DNA of 64,000 nucleotides from AP-15 sp963818695 (GCA_963818695.1 CAWFTG010000009.1:744001-808000), one strand, 5' to 3'. Positions 9,181 to 18,814 are shown, numbered from the stretch's first letter. Made by a program: numbers and translations. Notes: a model not told the origin generated them from the sequence alone.

Positions 9181-10646
9181 TCAGGCGCGTTCCCGTACAA
9201 GAGCGCAACACGCTGTGGTGCGGCGGGCTGGTCGAACCATGCGCCTCCGGCGACTGCCACGGCGTTGATCAGTCCGAAGGCGGCCAATGCCACACCGAGC
9301 GCGAGAAAGACGTCGGATATTTCCCCGGTTAAGCGCAGCGCCAGCCAGCCCCCGCCGCCGGCAATGACGAGCCGCGTGAAATTCGCGACGAACGGCCAGC
9401 GCAGCCGGCCGATGCCCTGCGAGGCGAAGTAGAGCGCCATGCCGAGACCGAACAGGCCGTAAAACGGGCCGACTGCGTGTAGGTAACGCGAGCCGGCGTC
9501 GAGCATGGCCGGATCGGTGTCGAACAGCGAGAGCCACAGGTGCGGGAAAACGGCTGCCGCCACCCCGATCGCCTCGGTGATGAGGGCGGCGGCCGCAGCG
9601 CCGATCCACGCGATGCGCAGCGCGCGCTGCTGCTGCCTCGCGCCGATATTCGTGCCCACCATCGCGACGAGCGGACCGCCGAGCCCGAAGACGATCGGAA
9701 CGAGCAGATATTCGAGGCGCGAGCCCACACCATAGCCGGCGATCGCGGCCGGCCCGAATCGCCCGACGAGGGCGGTCGCGATCACGATGATCAGATTTGT
9801 CTGGAGCGTGATCAAAGCGGCGACGCCGCCAACGCGCAGAATATCGCGGAACAGCCGCCACTGGAGCCTGAATTTGCGAAACGAGGGCCGCAGGACCGAT
9901 CGCCGCGACCGGAGATACACCGCAAGAGCCGCGCTGCCGATCGCGTAATAGGCAATCACCGCCACGGCGCCGCCGGCGACCCCGAGCCGTGGGAAAGGGC
10001 CCCAGCCGAGAATCAGGCAAGGCGACAGCGGCATCAGCACGATGACCCCCGCACAGGTGACGAGCGCCGGGACAGCCATGTTGCCGGTGCCGCGGATCAC
10101 ATTGGCGAGCGAGTTGAAGATCCACAGGAGGACGGCGCCCGAGAAGACGACATTGGAGTAGGTCAGCGCCGCCGCGAGCGAGGCGCCGTTGCCGCCCATT
10201 GCGCGGTAGAGCCAGAACCCGCCGCCAAGCATTGCGAGCATGAAGAAGAGCCCGAAGATGGCGGCGATGACAAGCGCATGCAGCGCCAGCGCATTGGCAT
10301 CGGCGCGGCGGCCGCCACCGAGTGCGCGGGCGATCGCCGACGATATGCCGCCGCCCATTGCACCGGCCGACATCATCTGCATCAGCATGACCAGCGGGAA
10401 GACCAGCGCGACGCCTGCCAGCGCATCGGTGCCGAGCCAGCCGACGAAATAGGTCTCGATCAGTCCGACCGAGGCCTGCACGAACATGACAAGGACGTTC
10501 GGGGCGGCCAGCTTCAGGAGCGTGGCCCCGATCGGCGCTTCCAGCAGCAGGCGGGTGCGCGGATCAAAGCGACCCCACGTCGACTTTGATGAGACCGCGA
10601 CCGCGGATTGGGCGGCCTGCGGCAGCGCCGCCTCGCGCAAGAACAT
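9177..10646 (-). CDS. MATE-family efflux transporter
   Basis: This polytopic protein of about 489 residues (start chosen at MFLREAALPQ, 10646) has about 12 membrane segments and the typical duplicated MATE layout, e.g. PNVLVMFVQASVGLIETYFVG near the N-terminus and ALVGRFGPAAIAGYGVGSRL in the middle. MATE proteins export cationic drugs or metabolites with Na+ or H+. A longer frame to 10691 exists, but that codon sits at the predicted transcription start, so I prefer 10646. The gene is divergent from a MarR regulator across a shared promoter region, which suggests substrate-responsive repression. The downstream MaoC-like gene is coupled. Confidence 0.9.
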   Translation of the reverse strand: MFLREAALPQAAQSAVAVSSKSTWGRFDPRTRLLLEAPIGATLLKLAAPNVLVMFVQASVGLIETYFVGWLGTDALAGVALVFPLVMLMQMMSAGAMGGGISSAIARALGGGRRADANALALHALVIAAIFGLFFMLAMLGGGFWLYRAMGGNGASLAAALTYSNVVFSGAVLLWIFNSLANVIRGTGNMAVPALVTCAGVIVLMPLSPCLILGWGPFPRLGVAGGAVAVIAYYAIGSAALAVYLRSRRSVLRPSFRKFRLQWRLFRDILRVGGVAALITLQTNLIIVIATALVGRFGPAAIAGYGVGSRLEYLLVPIVFGLGGPLVAMVGTNIGARQQQRALRIAWIGAAAAALITEAIGVAAAVFPHLWLSLFDTDPAMLDAGSRYLHAVGPFYGLFGLGMALYFASQGIGRLRWPFVANFTRLVIAGGGGWLALRLTGEISDVFLALGVALAAFGLINAVAVAGGAWFDQPAAPQRVALLYGNAPE

Positions 10647-10674
10647 GGAACTGGCTCCGCTTCGTGCCGCGCGC

Positions 10675-10725
10675 TTGACATGCGTGCGCATGCACCTAAT
10701 TGTAAGCGCATATGCATTTTGTCAA
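10675..10725. promoter_or_regulatory. Overlapping face-to-face promoters of the MATE and MarR genes
   Basis: TTGACA at 10675-10680 faces right. After 17 bases comes AATTGT (10698-10703), a weak -10 for the MarR gene. Its mirror TGTCAA at 10720-10725 is TTGACA on the minus strand, and after 17 bases comes CAATTA (10702-10697) for the MATE gene. The two -10 boxes coincide. The flanks are themselves alike (CTTGACA followed by TGC-rich stretches such as GTGCGCATGC and its near mirror GCATATGC). A single MarR dimer site here could shut both genes. Start sites are inferred. Confidence 0.55.
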
Positions 10726-10737
10726 GATCGAGGATCG

Positions 10738-11217
10738 ATGCCCGCCGACACGAGACTGAAGCCCGAACTCTGCAACTGTCTGGCGTTACGCCAAGCCACC
10801 CGGCACGTAACGCAATTCTATGACCAGTTTCTGGCCCCGGCCGGACTGCGCGCGACGCAGTTCTCGATCCTGGCGAGACTGCAACGCCTCGGGCCGATGA
10901 CGATTAGCGCACTCGCCGCCGATCTGGTCATGGACCGCACCACGCTCGGCCGCAATCTGCAGCCGCTCGAGCGTGAGGGGCTCGTGGCCGTCGTCAAGGG
11001 ACGCGCCGATCGCCGGAGCCGGGAGATTCGCTTGACCGGTACCGGGGACGAGCGGCTCCGAACCGCCATCGAAGGCTGGGTGAAAGCCCAGGCCGGGTTC
11101 GAGGCGGCATTCGGAGAACAGCGCAGCTCGGAATTACGCGCGCTGCTGCGCGCGGTCTCGGCCAGCGAACTGGAGGGTGCAAAGCCATGGGGCTCGTCAG
11201 GGGGACCGCCGGCGTAG
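10738..11217 (+). CDS. MarR-family transcriptional regulator
   Basis: The 159-residue protein (ATG at 10738, MPADTRLKPEL) has the MarR winged helix: helices from CLALRQATRHVTQFYDQF, a recognition helix in SALAADLVMDRTTLGRNLQP and the wing VKGRADRRSREIRLT. A longer in-frame reading to 10486 would run through the divergent promoter and is rejected. It very probably autoregulates and represses the divergent MATE-MaoC operon. The ligand is unknown. Confidence 0.92.
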   Translation: MPADTRLKPELCNCLALRQATRHVTQFYDQFLAPAGLRATQFSILARLQRLGPMTISALAADLVMDRTTLGRNLQPLEREGLVAVVKGRADRRSREIRLTGTGDERLRTAIEGWVKAQAGFEAAFGEQRSSELRALLRAVSASELEGAKPWGSSGGPPA

Positions 11218-11265
11218 ACGTCGCGCGTTGATAGTTGGGGGTGGCACCCCTATGTTCGCCCTCGG

Positions 11266-13068
11266 ATGACGCCCCTCGCCAAAATCCGCAATTTCGCGAT
11301 CATCGCGCATATCGACCATGGCAAGTCGACCCTAGCGGATCGGCTGATCCAGGCCTGCGGCGGGCTCGAGGCGCGCGAGATGCGCGAGCAGGTGCTCGAC
11401 AACATGGAGCTCGAGCGCGAGCGCGGCATCACGATCAAGGCGCAGACCGTGCGCCTCGAATACCGCGCTCGGGACGGGCAGACCTATGTCCTCAATCTGA
11501 TGGACACCCCGGGCCACGTCGATTTCTCGTATGAGGTCAGCCGCTCTCTGGCGGCCTGCGAGGGCTCGCTGCTGGTCGTCGATGCGAGCCAGGGAGTCGA
11601 GGCGCAGACCCTCGCCAATGTCTACCAGGCGGTCGAGGCCGGGCACGAGATCGTGCCGGTGCTGAACAAGATCGACCTGCCGGCGGCCGAGCCCGACCGG
11701 GTCAAAGAACAGATCGAGGATGTAATCGGCCTCGACGCCTCGGATGCGGTGCTGATCTCGGCCAAGACCGGGATCAATATCGACCAGGTGCTCGAAGCGC
11801 TGGTGACCCGCCTGCCGCCGCCCTCCGGCGATGCCGCGGCGCCGCTCAAGGCGTTGCTGGTCGACAGCTGGTACGACCCCTATCTCGGCGTCGTGATCCT
11901 GGTGCGGGTCAAGGACGGGGTGCTCGTTTCGGGGCAGAAGATCCGGCTGATGGCGACCGGCGCGGTGCACTCGATCGAGCGGGTCGGGGTGTTCACCCCG
12001 AAAGGCGTGGCGGTCGAGGCGTTGGGGCCGGGCGAGATCGGGTTCATCACCGCCGGCATCAAGACCGTCGCCGATTGCCGGGTCGGCGACACGATCACCG
12101 AGGACCGCCGGCCGGCCGCGGCGCCATTGCCCGGCTTCAAGCCGGTGCAGCCGGTCGTCTTTTGCGGCCTGTTCCCGACCGATGCGGCCGATTACGAGCG
12201 GCTGCGCGACAGCCTCGCCAAGCTCCGGCTCAACGATGCGAGCTTCGAGTACGAGCCCGAGACTTCGGTCGCGCTCGGCTTCGGCTTCCGCTGCGGCTTT
12301 CTCGGCCTCTTGCATCTGGAGATCATCCAGGAGCGCCTCGCGCGCGAGTTCGATCTCGACCTGTTGGCGACCGCGCCGTCGGTGGTCTACCGGGTTCATC
12401 TGACCAATGGCGGGGTGCGCACCTTGCACAACCCGGCCGACATGCCCGATCCGGTGCGCATCGACCATATCGAGGAGCCGTGGATCAAGGCGACGATCCT
12501 CGTCCCCGACGCCTATCTCGGGCCGATCCTGGCGTTGTGCGAAGAGCGCCGCGGCGTGCAGGCCGACCTGACCTATGCCGGCAACCGCGCGATGCTGGTC
12601 TATCGCCTGCCGCTCAACGAGGTCGTGTTCGATTTTTACGACCGGCTGAAATCGGTCAGCCGCGGCTATGCCAGCTTCGACTACCAGCTCGACGGCTACA
12701 GCGAGGGCGACCTCGTGCTGATGAACATCCTGGTCAATGGCGAGCCGGTCGACGCACTGTCGATCATCGTCCACCGCAGCCAAGCCGAGCGGCGCGGCCG
12801 AGCGCTGTGCGAAAGATTGAAGGACCTGATCCCGCGCCAGCTCTTCGCGGTCGCGATCCAGGCGGCGATCGGCGGCCGGATCATCGCGCGCGAGACCGTC
12901 AAGGCCTTGCGCAAGGACGTGCTCGCCAAATGCTACGGCGGCGACGTGACCCGCAAACGCAAACTCCTCGAAAAGCAGAAAGAGGGCAAAAAGCGGATGC
13001 GCCAGTTCGGCAAGGTCGAGATCCCGCAATCCGCCTTCATCGCCGCCCTCAAGATGGGCGACGGCTGA
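11266..13068 (+). CDS. lepA: Elongation factor 4 (LepA)
   Basis: This is a full-length 600-residue translational GTPase: G1 AHIDHGKST near residue 15, switch region RGITIKAQT, G3 DTPGH, G4 NKID. The EF-4 specific C-terminal domain ends VTRKRKLLEKQKEGKKRMR. The factor back-translocates or remodels stalled ribosomes and helps in initiation and subunit biogenesis under stress. It appears monocistronic. The last 20 bases overlap the 3' end of a convergent small membrane protein gene. Confidence 0.98.
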   Translation: MTPLAKIRNFAIIAHIDHGKSTLADRLIQACGGLEAREMREQVLDNMELERERGITIKAQTVRLEYRARDGQTYVLNLMDTPGHVDFSYEVSRSLAACEGSLLVVDASQGVEAQTLANVYQAVEAGHEIVPVLNKIDLPAAEPDRVKEQIEDVIGLDASDAVLISAKTGINIDQVLEALVTRLPPPSGDAAAPLKALLVDSWYDPYLGVVILVRVKDGVLVSGQKIRLMATGAVHSIERVGVFTPKGVAVEALGPGEIGFITAGIKTVADCRVGDTITEDRRPAAAPLPGFKPVQPVVFCGLFPTDAADYERLRDSLAKLRLNDASFEYEPETSVALGFGFRCGFLGLLHLEIIQERLAREFDLDLLATAPSVVYRVHLTNGGVRTLHNPADMPDPVRIDHIEEPWIKATILVPDAYLGPILALCEERRGVQADLTYAGNRAMLVYRLPLNEVVFDFYDRLKSVSRGYASFDYQLDGYSEGDLVLMNILVNGEPVDALSIIVHRSQAERRGRALCERLKDLIPRQLFAVAIQAAIGGRIIARETVKALRKDVLAKCYGGDVTRKRKLLEKQKEGKKRMRQFGKVEIPQSAFIAALKMGDG

Positions 13069-13369
13069 CTGCTGTTCGGGTTCGGGCCCGTCTGCTGGAG
13101 AGGGCGAGGATGAGCACCCCCAGCACCATCAGCACCGCAAACGCCCACCATAGGAGGACCGTGACGATGATCGGGTCCCATAGAAACGGGTGGATGTAGC
13201 GCTGCACCACCGCTTGGACGAGGTTGAGGCTCGAACGGTTGAGGTCGTACCACAGCTGGCCGAGCGCGATCGGCGCCCACTGTTTGGTCTCGATCCAAAC
13301 GAACGCGTCGCGAGCCAGCAGCGACAACCCGGTGAGGAAAAAAATCCAGCCGATCAGGCGCCCGATCAT
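13049..13369 (-). CDS. Small membrane protein of unknown function
   Basis: The 106-residue protein has two hydrophobic helices: residues about 3-22 (IGRLIGWIFFLTGLSLLARD) and about 68-92 (IIVTVLLWWAFAVLMVLGVL). An arginine-rich C-terminus follows. The middle, DLNRSSLNLVQAVVQRYIHPFLWDP, is amphipathic. It overlaps the end of lepA by 20 bases on the opposite strand. I do not recognise a named family. Its clean codon use and length argue that it is real. Confidence 0.7.
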   Translation of the reverse strand: MIGRLIGWIFFLTGLSLLARDAFVWIETKQWAPIALGQLWYDLNRSSLNLVQAVVQRYIHPFLWDPIIVTVLLWWAFAVLMVLGVLILALSSRRARTRTAVSRRPS

Positions 13370-13437
13370 CGGTAGGACCTGCGGGATGCCACGCCGCCGG
13401 TTCTGCGTCTCCCTTCAGGCCGGTTCGGCCGGCAGGG

Positions 13438-14514
13438 TCACGGCGGGAAGGACAGGAAGCATTTGTCCGACGCCAGGATGTAGGTCTCCATGTAGTCCTG
13501 GATTACCGGACGGCGGTCGAGAGCCTCCATTGCGCCGATCAACGCCATCCAGTTCAGCATCTCATGCTGGCCGGCATACTCCATTTCCGCCAGCGTGCGC
13601 TTCCGCCAAGTGCCGTAATCGGCCCGGGAAACCGCGTCGAAGAGCAGCCGGTCACCTTCGTGATCGGGCCACAAATACCCGTTCTTCGGGGACAGGAAGG
13701 CATGCGACCAACTCGACGACGCGATAAGCGCGGCCCGGTACGGCGACGCGGCGAGCACCTCCGCGACGGCGGCGCCGACCTGCATGCAGCGCCAAGGCGG
13801 GGGCGAGGGCGGATCTTCGGCTTCGCCGGCCGGCCGCGGCGGCTGAAAGAGGTGCGCAAGACCTCCCTTGGCGTGCAGCAGGTTTCGCCCGTAGCAGTTG
13901 ACCGCGAACGGGATCACCGGGTACGGGAACCCCTTCCGGTCCCAGTCGAGATATAGAAAGGTATTGGTGAAGGCGTGGGCCATCGGATCGTGCAACGGCT
14001 TGTAGGCATAGGCCATATCAATCCCGCGCTCGATTAGACCGGTCGCGAGGTATTTCGCCGCCTCGCGGTGCCCGTGCAGCGGTAACCGCCAGTCTCCCGG
14101 CTCGCCCCAGCGGTTGGGCTTGCCGCCGTTTCCCCCGTGGCTATTGGTATGCCATGGCTGGAGGTCGAAATTTGCGTCGTAGCCGAGCAGGCAAAAGGCC
14201 GGGACGATGTCCTCGCGGAAATTCTCGTACTGGTCGTCGCCCCAGACGACAACCAGATCCGGATTGAAGTCGTCCAGTATCTTGCGGATCGCGCGGAAGT
14301 CGTTGCCAAAACGCTCGCCGCAGCGATTTGCCGCCGAAAGCCCATCGTCATTGCCGAGTTCGGCGATCAGCTCGTCTGGCCAGTTGGCCGGGTCCTTGTA
14401 TCGGGCCTCGACATTTGGAGCGGTCAGGGTCCGCTTGAACACGCTGGTCAGCCCTTCGTTGGGCAGGCACAGTGTCGGCCAATGGGTTACGCCCAGACCC
14501 AGTATTTCCGCCAT
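13438..14514 (-). CDS. LigB-type (class III) extradiol dioxygenase family protein
   Basis: Starting at MAEILGLGVTHWP (14514, preceded by GGAAGGAG) the protein has 358 residues. The LigB-fold landmarks are visible: an early iron-ligand histidine in VTHWPTL, DLVVVWGDDQYENF, IPFAVNCYGRN, and the late SSSWSHAFL. The family cleaves protocatechuate, gallate or related catechols, or belongs to uncharacterised relatives. No aromatic-degradation genes are adjacent, so the substrate is open. The two phosphatase genes upstream are co-directional with a gap of 67 bases. Confidence 0.85.
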   Translation of the reverse strand: MAEILGLGVTHWPTLCLPNEGLTSVFKRTLTAPNVEARYKDPANWPDELIAELGNDDGLSAANRCGERFGNDFRAIRKILDDFNPDLVVVWGDDQYENFREDIVPAFCLLGYDANFDLQPWHTNSHGGNGGKPNRWGEPGDWRLPLHGHREAAKYLATGLIERGIDMAYAYKPLHDPMAHAFTNTFLYLDWDRKGFPYPVIPFAVNCYGRNLLHAKGGLAHLFQPPRPAGEAEDPPSPPPWRCMQVGAAVAEVLAASPYRAALIASSSWSHAFLSPKNGYLWPDHEGDRLLFDAVSRADYGTWRKRTLAEMEYAGQHEMLNWMALIGAMEALDRRPVIQDYMETYILASDKCFLSFPP

Positions 14515-14581
14515 CTCGGTGCTCCTTCCTGTCGTGGATCGAGGATGCACCCAGACCGAAACCGATACAAAGAAAAAGATT

Positions 14582-15418
14582 TCAGCCGGGCGCGGCGCTG
14601 TTCGCGGGCGGGCGCGGATAGACTTCCGCGATGACGTCGTCGATCCAATAAGGCACAAGCCCCGGAACATCGACGATGCTGGGCTCCAGCGCGGTGCCGT
14701 CGACCTCGTAGAGGACGGCCCCAAGCCGCTTTTCGCCTGGCATCGGCGGCTGGATCTCGGGGCCTACCAGAAAGCTCGAAGCCGGCGCCCATACGTAACG
14801 GGTGCCGTCGCGGACGGTTTGATGCGCCTTATGCAGATGACCGCTGGCGACCAGGGTAACCGAATGCCGCCGCACCAGCTCGATCAGCCGAGCGCGCGGC
14901 TGCGGCTTAACCGACCAGTATCCGGTGTCCGCTTCCTCGGGGCTGTCGAGAAACAGCGGCCGATGGAGAAACCAGGCGATTCGGCGACCCCCGGCTTCCT
15001 CCATTACCGCGTCGAGCCAGGTTGCTTGCGCGGCCTCCTCGCGGTTCCCGCTGCCGAGCAGCATGGCGTCGAGGCCAACCAAGCGAACACCCTCGACATC
15101 ATCGATCCACCGGTCCAGGCCGAAATAGCTCCGCCAGCGCACCAATCGCTCGTCGGTGACCGGTTGCCGCGGGTGTCCGGCGTCGCCGACATCGTGATTG
15201 CCGGGAACCGCGCGAAAGCGCACGCCGAGGGAGCGCATCAGCTCGGCTGCGTGCTGCAGGTCTTCCTCGACATCGGCGCCGTCGATGGTGACGTCCCCGG
15301 TATGGATGACGAGATCGGGGTTCTGTGTCGCGATCCACGCCGCAAGCGGCGGCCAATTGTTGGCGAAATGCGGCTTATTGCGGCTCAGGTGCGTGTCGGA
15401 GATCTGTATTATTCGCAT
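14582..15418 (-). CDS. Metallophosphoesterase (calcineurin-like, CpdA/GpdQ type)
   Basis: With the ATG at 15418 (MRIIQISDTHLS) the protein has 278 residues and all binuclear-metal motifs: DTH, GDVT, GNHD and GHLH. Closest in outline to 3',5'-cAMP phosphodiesterase CpdA and glycerophosphodiesterases. Which is meant cannot be decided. The start overlaps the end of the HAD phosphatase gene by 10 bases, so the two are coupled. Confidence 0.88.
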   Translation of the reverse strand: MRIIQISDTHLSRNKPHFANNWPPLAAWIATQNPDLVIHTGDVTIDGADVEEDLQHAAELMRSLGVRFRAVPGNHDVGDAGHPRQPVTDERLVRWRSYFGLDRWIDDVEGVRLVGLDAMLLGSGNREEAAQATWLDAVMEEAGGRRIAWFLHRPLFLDSPEEADTGYWSVKPQPRARLIELVRRHSVTLVASGHLHKAHQTVRDGTRYVWAPASSFLVGPEIQPPMPGEKRLGAVLYEVDGTALEPSIVDVPGLVPYWIDDVIAEVYPRPPANSAAPG

Positions 15419-16074
15419 TCCGCCCCGCACAAAAAGTCCGCGAGATCGGGCATTCCCGCGAAGACGCGCGAACAGCCGGCAGCGATCAGGCTTTCGGCAT
15501 GGTCGACTGGGCAATGCCCACCACCGCAAAATCCGACGACCGGCATGCCGGCCGCGACGGCAGCCTCCACGCCAATCGTGCTATCTTCGACCACGATACA
15601 GTGCTCGCGTGGCGCATCGAACTGCCGGGCTGCGAACAGGAAGAGGTCGGGAGCAGGCTTTCCCCGCTCGACTTGCGAGGCGCTGAACACATGTGGTTCG
15701 AAGAGCGGCAGCAACCGGGTCACCGTCAGCGCGTGACGGACCCGATCGAGGTGGCTGTTCGAAGCGACGCAGCGCGGCGCCGGCAGGGCCGCGAGCAGCT
15801 CTTCGATGCCCGGGATCGCAGTCAGCTCGCCGGCGAACGCGACATCGACATGGGTGCGGAACGTGTCGAAGAACCCGTCCGGCAAAGCACGCCCGAACCG
15901 GGCCTCGATCTCGGCGGTCAAGGTGATGCGGTTCTTGCCGAAACCCAGCACCATCGCCTCGTCCAGCGTGATCGGAAAATCGGCGGCGATCAGACATTGG
16001 CCGAGAACCCGGCCGAAGATGATCTCGCTGTCGATCAGCACCCCATCGCAATCGAAGATGACGAGATCAGGCAA
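15409..16074 (-). CDS. HAD-superfamily phosphatase (phosphoglycolate/sugar phosphatase-like)
   Basis: The 221-residue protein starts with a TTG codon. Motif I FDCDGVLIDSE gives the nucleophile and acid Asp pair, motif II is ASNSHLD, the lysine lies in ERGKPAPDLF and motif III is VVEDSTIGVEAA. A helical cap occupies about residues 20-85. Members hydrolyse phosphoglycolate, sugar phosphates or 6-phosphogluconate. The gene is coupled to the metallophosphoesterase downstream. Confidence 0.9.
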   Translation of the reverse strand: MPDLVIFDCDGVLIDSEIIFGRVLGQCLIAADFPITLDEAMVLGFGKNRITLTAEIEARFGRALPDGFFDTFRTHVDVAFAGELTAIPGIEELLAALPAPRCVASNSHLDRVRHALTVTRLLPLFEPHVFSASQVERGKPAPDLFLFAARQFDAPREHCIVVEDSTIGVEAAVAAGMPVVGFCGGGHCPVDHAESLIAAGCSRVFAGMPDLADFLCGAECE

Positions 16075-16246
16075 AAGCGGTCTCTGAGCTGGGCAGTCTC
16101 TGGGCGCGCGGTTGCGCCGTATATGGCCCCGGATCGTGATAAGTCAGCCTCGCAAGGCACTCATGAGAAATCACAGCTCGGCCTTTTCGGCGGGCGGGTC
16201 GGCTATCATAGTGGCGGGCGACATCTCAGCGGCGGCGGAGGAAACC

Positions 16247-16942
16247 ATGGCCATTACCCTGTACGATTTGGCGGGCGCCGAGGCGGACCGGCGCTTCAGC
16301 CCGTTCTGCTGGCGCACTCGAATGGCGCTCGCGCACAAAGGGCTCGAGGTCGAAACCGTGCCGTGGCGTTTTACCGAAAAGGACAGGTTGCCCCAGCCGA
16401 ATGGCGGCCGGGTGCCGGTCATCGTCGACGGCGGCGAGGTGGTGCACGATTCTTCGACGATCGCCGAGTATCTCGAAAACCGCTACCCGGATCGTCCCTC
16501 GCTTTTCCCCCGCGAGGCCGGACATGCATTGACCCGGTTCGTACAGAACTGGACCGAGACCGTGCTCCAACCCGGCCTCATCGGCTTTGTCGTCCTCGAC
16601 ATCCATCGCCACATCGGGCCTGAGGACCAAGCCTATTTCCGCAAATCGCGCGAGGAGCGGTTTGGCAGAAAGCTCGAGGAGGTGGTCAGGGACCGCGACG
16701 CACGGCTGCCGGGTTTCCGCGAAAGCCTCACACCGCTGCGCCGTACCGTGGAGCGCCAGGATTTCCTCGGCGGTACAGCTCCGGCCTATGCCGATTACAT
16801 CGTCTTCGGCGCCTTTCAGTGGGCCCGCGCCATCAGCGACTTTGAGCTTCTCGCCGCCGATGATCCGGTCGCCGCATGGCGCGGTCGCATGCTCGACCTG
16901 TTCGGCGGCATGGCGGGCAAGAGTCCCGCCTACGGCAGTTGA
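16247..16942 (+). CDS. Glutathione S-transferase-like protein
   Basis: The 231-residue protein (ATG 16247 after GGCGGAGGAAACC) has an N-terminal thioredoxin-like half with FSPFCWRTRMALAHKGL, the cis-proline in GRVPVIVDGG and the glutathione-binding DSSTIAEYL. An all-helical C-terminal half follows. The SPFCWR catalytic segment resembles beta-etherase or omega-type GSTs. The substrate is unknown. The next gene follows after three bases. Confidence 0.88.
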   Translation: MAITLYDLAGAEADRRFSPFCWRTRMALAHKGLEVETVPWRFTEKDRLPQPNGGRVPVIVDGGEVVHDSSTIAEYLENRYPDRPSLFPREAGHALTRFVQNWTETVLQPGLIGFVVLDIHRHIGPEDQAYFRKSREERFGRKLEEVVRDRDARLPGFRESLTPLRRTVERQDFLGGTAPAYADYIVFGAFQWARAISDFELLAADDPVAAWRGRMLDLFGGMAGKSPAYGS

Positions 16943-16945
16943 GGA

Positions 16946-17422
16946 ATGGCGGGGACAAGCGCGCTCGCGACGGCTGCGCTGATCCTGCACGCGCTTTCGG
17001 CCGTTGTTTGGGTTGGCGGCATGTTCTTCGCCCATCAGGTATTGCGGCCGGCCGCCGCGGCGCTCGATCCGAGGCCGCGGCTTCTGCTCTGGTCGCGCGT
17101 TCTGGGCCGCTTCTTCGCCTGGGTGATTGCCGCGATCATCCTGCTATTGGGGAGCGGCTATCTGCTGGTGTTCGCGGTGTTCGGCGGCTTCGGCAAGGTC
17201 GGGCTGCACGTGAACCTGATGCAGGGGATCGGCATTCTGATGATGCTGCTGTTCTTCCATCTCTATTTCGCCCCCTGGCGTCGTTTTCGCCTGGCAGTCG
17301 GCCGGGAAGATTGGGTCGAGGGCGGCCGCCAACTCGGCCAAATCCGCACGATCGTGACGATCAATCTCGTGCTCGGCCTGATCGTCGTCGCGATCGGCAG
17401 CAGCGGCCGCTATTGGGGCTGA
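16946..17422 (+). CDS. CopD-like four-helix membrane protein
   Basis: The 158-residue integral membrane protein has four helices, beginning TAALILHALSAVVWVGGMFF. The HALSAVVWVGG motif and a later histidine in LFFHLYFAP are typical of CopD/YckC-like heme or copper-associated membrane proteins. It is three bases behind the GST gene and probably co-transcribed. A role in metal or redox handling is possible but unproved. Confidence 0.75.
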   Translation: MAGTSALATAALILHALSAVVWVGGMFFAHQVLRPAAAALDPRPRLLLWSRVLGRFFAWVIAAIILLLGSGYLLVFAVFGGFGKVGLHVNLMQGIGILMMLLFFHLYFAPWRRFRLAVGREDWVEGGRQLGQIRTIVTINLVLGLIVVAIGSSGRYWG

Positions 17423-17425
17423 GGG

Positions 17426-18625
17426 CTACCGTGCGTCAGCGTGGCGGGTGAAATGCTGCAGGTCGAGGCGGCGCAGACCTGCTTCCATCGAGGTCTTGCC
17501 ATCGGGCGAGGTCCAGGTTGCGCTCAAACCGCCATCGCCGCGCGGCCGAAAACGCAGGGTGCTCTTGCCCGTCTCTTCGAAGAGGAACTCGTCATCGACG
17601 AGGCGGCCCTTGCGGTGGCTCCATTCCGCCGGCTCGTTCTCGTCGATCCCGGGCCCGATAGCGTAGACGGCCGACACTTCGGTGCCGTGCGTCTCCTCGA
17701 TGGCGAGAAGCACCTCACGCCCGTTCGGGTAAAATCCGTACCATGACTGACGCCCCCCAGGCGCCGGACCTGCCGGCCCCGAGCCGCCGGCGGCCCCGGC
17801 GGTGGCGTGCCAGGCAGTCCGCGAATGGACGAGCTCGTCCGGTAGGCGCATCTCGGCGCTTGGTGATTCTCCCAATCCGGCTCGCAAACCCGCTCGCCTT
17901 CGATTTTCTCGGCGTCGAGAAAATCGCGGATGCAGCTGCCGAAACGGCGCAGAAACAAGCCGGTCGACGACGCCCAATGCCCGGCGAGAAATGCCGGCTG
18001 GTCGATGACGCTGTAACCGATTTGCCGGCCGGCGAGGATCGCGCGGGAATGCTCGCCGCGTCCGCCCGGATCGAAATCGTCACCGTGGAAATAGAAGAGC
18101 ATGACGCGCGTTCGTTTGATCCGCTCGAGCAGCGGATAGAGCCGCGTCGCATTGAGACGCCACGAATCGTAAAACTCGTCGAAATTGCCAAAGGCGGCGG
18201 GAGCTGTTGCCACCACCGCGTCCACTTCCTCGGACGAGTTCGCCGCCATCAAAGCGAGAAACGCACCAAAGGATTGTCCGGCGAGCACAATGCGGCGATA
18301 GCCTTTACGCTTCAGCTGACCCACCAGCTCAACCAGCCGGCGCGTACTGGCCGTCAGAGTATCGCCCTCGCGCAGCCGATTGAAGCGCAAGACGTCCCAC
18401 CCGGCGTCGCGCAACACCCTCAAATAAGGCGGTGTCGGCGAATTCGGAATCTTCGGTATTGATCGAGCGGCCATGGTTCCAAACTACCGCACCGATCGCT
18501 TTATCCGGGCCGGTCAGGGCCTCGCTAAAGGCCGGACCGAGCTCTGCCGCTCCTGCCGGAGCGCCACTCAGCACCAGAAAACCGAGGGCGAGCCCCCACG
18601 CCGCCGCGATCGACCACTGCCGCAT
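17426..18625 (-). pseudogene. Secreted alpha/beta hydrolase, broken by two frameshifts
   Basis: Three minus-strand frames join into one protein. The first runs from 18625 with a signal peptide (WGLALGFLVLSGAPAGAAE) to VVWNHGRSINTEDS. The second continues from about 18450 with SPTPPYLRVLRDAGWDVLRF and the nucleophile elbow LAGQSFGAF. The third from about 17880 carries MRLPDELVHSRTAWHA and a beta-rich tail to the stop at 17426. The breaks lie near 18440-18455 and 17850-17900. Each frame keeps family sequence right to the junction, so the lesions are recent or are sequencing errors. The substrate is unknown. Confidence 0.7.
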
Positions 18626-18814
18626 TCCCGATGCCCCCGCCCTTTCCCTTGGACCCAGGCCCCGAACGGAAGCTTAACAGAGTGTAATTCTATGTGTCCA
18701 CTTGGTAACGGCTAAGTGGATAGCGCTCGGAAGAGCAAACACCTTAGCGGAACGAGGTATTCTGCCGACTGCGACGAACTGGCGCATTCTATGCGCCAGT
18801 TTCCCTCGCGCGGA

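Noticed and set aside
11332..13029. Long minus-strand frame opposite lepA
   Set aside because: Shadow of a highly conserved gene. No independent start signal or homology.
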